DNA of 25,219 bases, taken from positions 1 through 25,219 of the forward strand of contig JBJHCR010000057.1 in the NCBI GenBank assembly GCA_050486105.1. Direction: 5' to 3'. The stretch is from JAEXNA01 sp050486105. Lineage in GTDB: Bacteria > Vulcanimicrobiota > Xenobia > Xenobiales > JADMJV01. The position numbers and the translations under genes are program-made. Positions 22,132 to 25,219 of the stretch are shown here, piece by piece. The notes under the pieces were generated by a model. That model saw only the letters and a program-made list of their open reading frames with translations. It did not search any database and was not told the origin of the DNA. How positions within the stretch are numbered: the stretch's first letter is position 1; each line of letters opens with the position of its first letter.

Positions 22132-23577
22132 ATGACCGACGAACTCAAGGATGTTGAAAGCAAGCCGCAGGTGGTAGAGACCTCAAGCTCTATGGACGAA
22201 CTCATGGAACGCATGCTTGCTGTGGTCAACGACGCCGACCCCCAGGCAGCCAAGAAGCGTGTTGAGGCGCTGCGCGAGAGATTCCCCCAGGATGAGGACT
22301 CCCGCCTGGTGGAGCGTCTGGTTAAGCAGAAGTGTATGTCCGCCGGAGCGGTGGGGGCTGTCACTTCGGGGACGGCGGTCATCCCGGGATTGGGAACTTT
22401 TTTCTCCATGACCTTCGGCCTGGCCGCTGACGTGGCTGTGACTTTTCGGATGCAAGCCGAACTCATTCTGGAGATAGCCGCCGTTTACGGAAAAGACCTC
22501 GATGCCGGAGAACGCCGTCGCGCCATACTGTTGGTAACCGGGCTAGGGGCCGGAGCTCAGAAGTTGGTGGAGAAGGCTGGGGAACAGGTTTCGAGGAGAG
22601 CCACCGAGCACTTGGCCGAGAGGTCTTTGGTCAAAGCCGTTCCCCTCATCGGGGTGGGCTTGTCGGCGGGCATGAACACCGTGACCACCTATCTTATAGG
22701 CCGTAGGGCTCAAGCCTACTTTGGCCTGGGTGAGGAACGCTTGGAGGGCTGGGCCGAAACCGCCCGAGCTCTTTCGGGTCTGGACGAGCGAAAACTGGCG
22801 GAGTGGTTGGCCGAAACCACCAAAAGCTCTTGGACCTCTCTGTCCGGGGTTGCAAAGAATGCCAGTGGGGTGGTTGTAGGGGCAGGCAAGACTGCAGTCG
22901 GAGCAGCGGGTGAGGCGGCCTCAGCGGTTGCAGGCTTCGGGGTTAATGCGGCGGACACCGTGTTGGATGCGGGCTTGGCTGCTGGCGGGGCCGTGGTTGA
23001 TGCCAGCAAATGCGCAGCCGGAGCCGTCGGCGAGGCGGCTTCGGCCATGGCGGGTTTTGGAGTCAACGCGGCGGACACCGTGTTGGAGGCCGGTTTGTCG
23101 GCAGCGGGGTCAGTGACCGAGGCCGGTCGCACCGGGATAGACAAAGTCTTGGGGGCAGGAAAGCGAGTGTTGGGCATGGCTTGCTCGGCAGGCAGCACCG
23201 TGGGAGGGGCCGTTGGAGCTCTGTTGGGCGGGTTTGCTGGAGGAGTGGGCGCCGCCACCCGGGCGCTCAAGGGCCTGTTTGCCAAGACTCCTATAGAAGA
23301 GATGGAAAGAGAATCCACCACCCAAGAGTTAGTCATTGGGGTGATCGGGCCAGAAACCGGACAACTGACTCCTGACCAGGTCACGGTCCAACATGCCACG
23401 GCCGAACTGTCCGAAGTGGAAGGCGCTAAAGTGACCGCCCTTTTGGAAGCGATGTCGCACCTAGACGAGATCGGCCCTACCCTGGAGCCTTCTCAGGAGC
23501 TGCCGGTTCAGGACGAAAACGAAGACAAAGTTGGTTTGATGCGACGAACTTTGAGCTTCATATGGAGAACGGACTAG
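22132..23577 (+). CDS. EcsC-family protein with internal 40-residue duplication
   Basis: 481 residues. Residues about 60-200 match the EcsC domain (Pfam PF12787). They contain the conserved hydrophobic stretch SAGAVGAVTSGTAVIPG, then LAADVAVTFRMQAELILEIA, VYGKDLDAGERR, and the second hydrophobic segment VPLIGVGLSAGMNTVTTYLI followed by GRRAQAYF. Residues about 240-380 are Gly/Ala-rich and contain two copies of a 40-residue unit (GEAASA.AGFGVNAADTVL). An Ala/Gly membrane-prone segment (VGGAVGALLGGFAGGVGAA) comes next, and an acidic tail ends the protein. The role of EcsC proteins is poorly known; the founding member sits with an ABC transporter, but no transporter is here. The ATG at 22132 is used, with GGAAG 9 nt upstream; the open frame begins at a TTG at 22123. 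Confidence 0.8.
   Translation: MTDELKDVESKPQVVETSSSMDELMERMLAVVNDADPQAAKKRVEALRERFPQDEDSRLVERLVKQKCMSAGAVGAVTSGTAVIPGLGTFFSMTFGLAADVAVTFRMQAELILEIAAVYGKDLDAGERRRAILLVTGLGAGAQKLVEKAGEQVSRRATEHLAERSLVKAVPLIGVGLSAGMNTVTTYLIGRRAQAYFGLGEERLEGWAETARALSGLDERKLAEWLAETTKSSWTSLSGVAKNASGVVVGAGKTAVGAAGEAASAVAGFGVNAADTVLDAGLAAGGAVVDASKCAAGAVGEAASAMAGFGVNAADTVLEAGLSAAGSVTEAGRTGIDKVLGAGKRVLGMACSAGSTVGGAVGALLGGFAGGVGAATRALKGLFAKTPIEEMERESTTQELVIGVIGPETGQLTPDQVTVQHATAELSEVEGAKVTALLEAMSHLDEIGPTLEPSQELPVQDENEDKVGLMRRTLSFIWRTD
22909..23148 (+). repeat. Tandem duplication of a 120-bp unit in the EcsC-family gene
   Basis: Two adjacent units, 22909-23028 and 23029-23148, each encode about 40 residues beginning GEAASA, with an identical core AGFGVNAADTVL. 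Many synonymous differences show the duplication is not recent. Confidence 0.8.
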
Positions 23578-23582
23578 GGGAT

Positions 23583-23612
23583 TTGAATCAGACCTAGGAT
23601 TTGTGGTACTCT
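23583..23612 (+). promoter_or_regulatory. Candidate promoter giving a leaderless mRNA for the CARDB gene
   Basis: TTGAAT (23583-23588) and TACTCT (23607-23612) are spaced by 18 nt. The -10 box ends 7 nt before the ATG at 23620, so transcription would begin at the start codon. No ribosome site precedes the ATG, which agrees. Confidence 0.4.
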
Positions 23613-23619
23613 GCCGGAC

Positions 23620-24348
23620 ATGATGAAACATCGATTGAGAAGCTTGATTTTTCTTCTTTTCACCATGCTGCTGCTTGCTATACCTGGAGTAGGGGCAGAG
23701 ACCGAAAAGGATTTGCGTGTCGATCTCAAGGCCGAAGCGGTAGAGTTTCCCAATGAATTTAAACGTGGACAAGGCAACACCGTCGTCTGCCGAGTGCGCA
23801 ATTTGTCTCGAGACAATGTCGTGGATACTCCGTTTGTCGTTCGCCTGGAAGTGATCCCGGAAGTAGGAGAGCGCAAGAGCTTTGAGGCCACGGTGGACCG
23901 TTTGGGTCGAAACGACAAACGGGATATCGTTTTCAAAGACGTCGAGGTGAAGCGTGGGGCTTCAGTGCGTTTCTTGCTCATCGTGGATCCTGAAAATGTA
24001 GTGGAAGAGACCAATGAAGGGAACAACAGGTACATCTTTCAGTTGGCCTTAGAGGGAGCTCCAGCTGAGTCCGTCGAGGAGACCGAAGGTGTCGATGAGA
24101 CCGAGTCCACCGAGGAGACCGAATCTGCCGAGGAGACCGAATCTGCCGAGGAGACCGAATCCGTCGAAGAGACCGAGGGCGTCGAGGAGACCGAGTCCGT
24201 CGATGAGACCGAGTCCGTCGAAGAGACCGAGTCCGTCGAGGAGACCGAGTCCGTCGAAGAGACCGAGTCCGTCGAAGAGACCGAGTCTGTCGAGGAGACC
24301 GAGTCCACCGAGGAGACCGAATCTGCCGAGGAGACCGAGTCCACATAA
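23620..24348 (+). CDS. Secreted CARDB-domain protein with acidic hexapeptide repeat tail
   Basis: 242 residues. A signal peptide (core LIFLLFTMLLLAIPGVGA, cut near residue 26) precedes one CARDB-like Ig domain (about 30-148). It shows the hallmark end VDPENVVEETNEGNNRY (122-138), known from surface proteins where the domain mediates adhesion. Residues 152-241 are fifteen repeats of a six-residue unit, VEETES with Asp/Gly/Ala/Thr variants, so the tail is strongly acidic (about half Glu) and likely disordered or extended. There is no anchor motif, so it is probably secreted or periplasmic. No ribosome site lies before the ATG at 23620; an ATG one codon later is equivalent. It converges on the 92-residue gene with 52 nt between. 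Confidence 0.85.
   Translation: MMKHRLRSLIFLLFTMLLLAIPGVGAETEKDLRVDLKAEAVEFPNEFKRGQGNTVVCRVRNLSRDNVVDTPFVVRLEVIPEVGERKSFEATVDRLGRNDKRDIVFKDVEVKRGASVRFLLIVDPENVVEETNEGNNRYIFQLALEGAPAESVEETEGVDETESTEETESAEETESAEETESVEETEGVEETESVDETESVEETESVEETESVEETESVEETESVEETESTEETESAEETEST
24073..24342 (+). repeat. 18-bp tandem repeats coding for (V/T/A)-E/D-E-T-E-S/G
   Basis: Fifteen head-to-tail 18-nt units (GAGACCGAGTCCGTCGAA type). Units differ mainly by synonymous GAG/GAA changes and by the first residue (Val, Thr or Ala). Central units are almost identical, so the array is likely to change length by slippage. Confidence 0.95.
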
Positions 24349-24400
24349 GGGGGTCGTCCTCCTCCGAAAAGGGCGGGCCCGACTCGAACTCTTAGGATGG

Positions 24401-24679
24401 CTAGACTGGCTCTAGGCCTTCGGCTAAATAGCCTATGTTGGACCAGGGCACCAGCAGTGGTGGTACTCCTTCGGGCTCTTCGGCTCCAACCAAAACGCCC
24501 TTCTCGTCGACTCTAAGTACGGTGCCAGCGGCGTTGTCCGGCCACCCTTGATTGCTCACGGGAATCTTCACCGCGAGGCGAACGCTTTGAGGGGTGTAGT
24601 CCCGACCTAGGTACTCTCTTACGGTGTTCTGAACATGTTCAGCGGATCCGACTCTCAGGCCAAAAATCGCGTAATCCAT
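24401..24679 (-). CDS. Small 92-residue protein paired with a radical SAM gene
   Basis: I do not recognise the family. It starts MDYAIFGLRVGSAEHVQ and contains a likely small beta-barrel half (AGTVLRVDEKGVLVG then PPLLVPWSNIGYL), somewhat like Sm-like or SH3-like small proteins. No leader-like or Cys-rich core region is obvious. The ATG at 24679 lies 3 nt after the stop of the radical SAM gene, so the two are co-transcribed and probably coupled. It could be a partner or accessory of the enzyme; a peptide substrate is possible but the sequence, with few Cys, Ser or Thr, does not look like a typical precursor. Confidence 0.7.
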   Translation of the reverse strand: MDYAIFGLRVGSAEHVQNTVREYLGRDYTPQSVRLAVKIPVSNQGWPDNAAGTVLRVDEKGVLVGAEEPEGVPPLLVPWSNIGYLAEGLEPV

Positions 24680-24682
24680 TTC

Positions 24683-25219
24683 TTAGGGGACATCCTTCCA
24701 GTCTTCTGGCCAACGCACGTTCTCTGGAAGAAATCTCAGAGGGTCGCATTCTGGCCAAGGTGTTTCCATCGGTTCTTCAATAAGCTGAAAAACCCCGTTG
24801 TCGAATGGCAAACCGGCCGCCTTTTTGAGAGGCACCACTCTCTCTCTAAGCCCATTCGAGGCTAAGGTGAGAGCCCGGTGGTGGCAGTATGGGTTGTTTC
24901 CTCGTCGATCGAAGAACACGTGAGAGGTCCAGGAGCATCCGCCTCGGCAGACCCTTGAATAGTCACAGGTTTGACAAAATCCCCAGAGATGATCGGTGGA
25001 TTCGTCAAGATTCATCGTCAATTCGGGCGCTTGGGTGACAATGTCATGAAGATTGCGGTTGCGGATATTTCCTCCGGTATAGGCGCTCGTTGGTAACGAG
25101 GGACAGCCCTTGATGGCCCCATCGGCTTCGATCCCTAATACTGCCAGACCAGCCTGGCACCCTTGCCAAAAGGTCCATTCCTGAGGATTGCCTCCGCCTC
25201 GAAAGAGTCGCTCGTAGGG
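24683..25219 (-). CDS. Radical SAM/SPASM enzyme, C-terminal part (5' end beyond window)
   Basis: The minus-strand frame is open to the window edge, so only the last 178 residues are visible. They form a complete SPASM auxiliary-cluster domain: WQGCQAG, then LGIEADGAIKGCPSL, then the run C-x2-C-x5-C-x3-C (FCQTCDYSRVCRGGC), then a last Cys in NNPYCHH. This seven-Cys pattern binds two auxiliary Fe4S4 clusters. Such enzymes modify peptides or proteins, as in anaerobic sulfatase maturation, RiPP maturation or quinone-cofactor formation. The CxxxCxxC radical SAM motif should lie upstream, outside the window. A TTG at 25021 could be mistaken for a start, but conserved SPASM sequence continues upstream of it. 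The 92-residue gene follows after 3 nt. Confidence 0.85.
   Translation of the reverse strand, partial: PYERLFRGGGNPQEWTFWQGCQAGLAVLGIEADGAIKGCPSLPTSAYTGGNIRNRNLHDIVTQAPELTMNLDESTDHLWGFCQTCDYSRVCRGGCSWTSHVFFDRRGNNPYCHHRALTLASNGLRERVVPLKKAAGLPFDNGVFQLIEEPMETPWPECDPLRFLPENVRWPEDWKDVP

Noticed and set aside
24073..24342. CRISPR-like direct repeats
   Set aside because: Units are contiguous 18-nt coding repeats without spacers.
24039..24344. Minus-strand ORF of Ser-Asp type repeats (TDSVSS), resembling adhesin stalks
   Set aside because: It is the antisense of the 18-nt repeat in the CARDB gene, which has a signal peptide, a domain and a proper stop.

Overview
The window is a stretch of bacterial chromosome with moderate GC, densely packed genes and frequent GTG and TTG starts. 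Lipobox-free signal peptides, two-component proteins, a groESL operon and long low-complexity secreted proteins fit a Gram-negative-type, deep-branching or multicellular-like lineage (Myxococcota-, Planctomycetota- or Eremiobacterota-like). No marker in the window fixes the phylum, so this is inference only.

Layout. (1) Positions 1-1310 hold the 3' part of a collagen-like (Gly-X-Y) surface protein with a glycine-rich C-terminal domain. It ends at an intrinsic terminator, and a second, bidirectional terminator lies before the next gene. (2) Positions 12291-1631 (minus strand) hold a compact run of seven genes. In transcription order they are a zinc-ribbon Hsp70-like ATPase, a zinc-ribbon/beta-propeller-like protein, a membrane-anchored VWA/Ig-like protein, a small Trp-rich membrane protein, a very large tubulin-like GTPase with a C-terminal SHOCT motif, an M20 metallohydrolase and a single-domain response regulator. 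Several junctions overlap by 4 to 23 nt, so the middle genes are probably translationally coupled. This is the most interesting part of the window: it looks like one uncharacterised machine joining a chaperone-type ATPase, a tubulin-type NTPase and a VWA adaptor across the inner membrane. (3) Positions 12419-15640 hold an M20 N-carbamoyl-amino-acid hydrolase-like gene, a TPR-like protein and a convergent SAM methyltransferase. (4) Positions 15744-19771 hold a glycine-zipper/poly-Met protein, an exported hypothetical protein, an unusual cytosolic histidine kinase, a glyoxalase I and a CHAP/NlpC-P60-like amidase with a Met/Gly-rich N-terminus and no signal peptide. (5) Positions 20101-22029 hold groES-groEL, with a His-rich GroEL tail and no visible CIRCE element. 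(6) Positions 22132-25219 hold an EcsC-family protein with an internal duplication, a secreted CARDB protein ending in an acidic hexapeptide repeat tail, and a convergent operon made of a truncated radical SAM/SPASM enzyme (seven SPASM cysteines visible) and a 92-residue protein.

How the genes may work together. The tubulin-like/Hsp70/VWA run is best read as one complex. The tubulin-like protein and Hsp70 would be cytosolic NTPases. The VWA protein (signal peptide, outside VWA and Ig-like domains, one late membrane span) and the four-helix-or-fewer membrane protein would link them to the envelope. The zinc-ribbon/propeller protein would be a scaffold. The M20 enzyme and the receiver protein may be passengers or a metabolic and signalling output. 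The rest of the window is mixed housekeeping, signalling and surface genes without clear mobile-element signs. I saw no tRNA, rRNA, CRISPR array, transposase or integrase.
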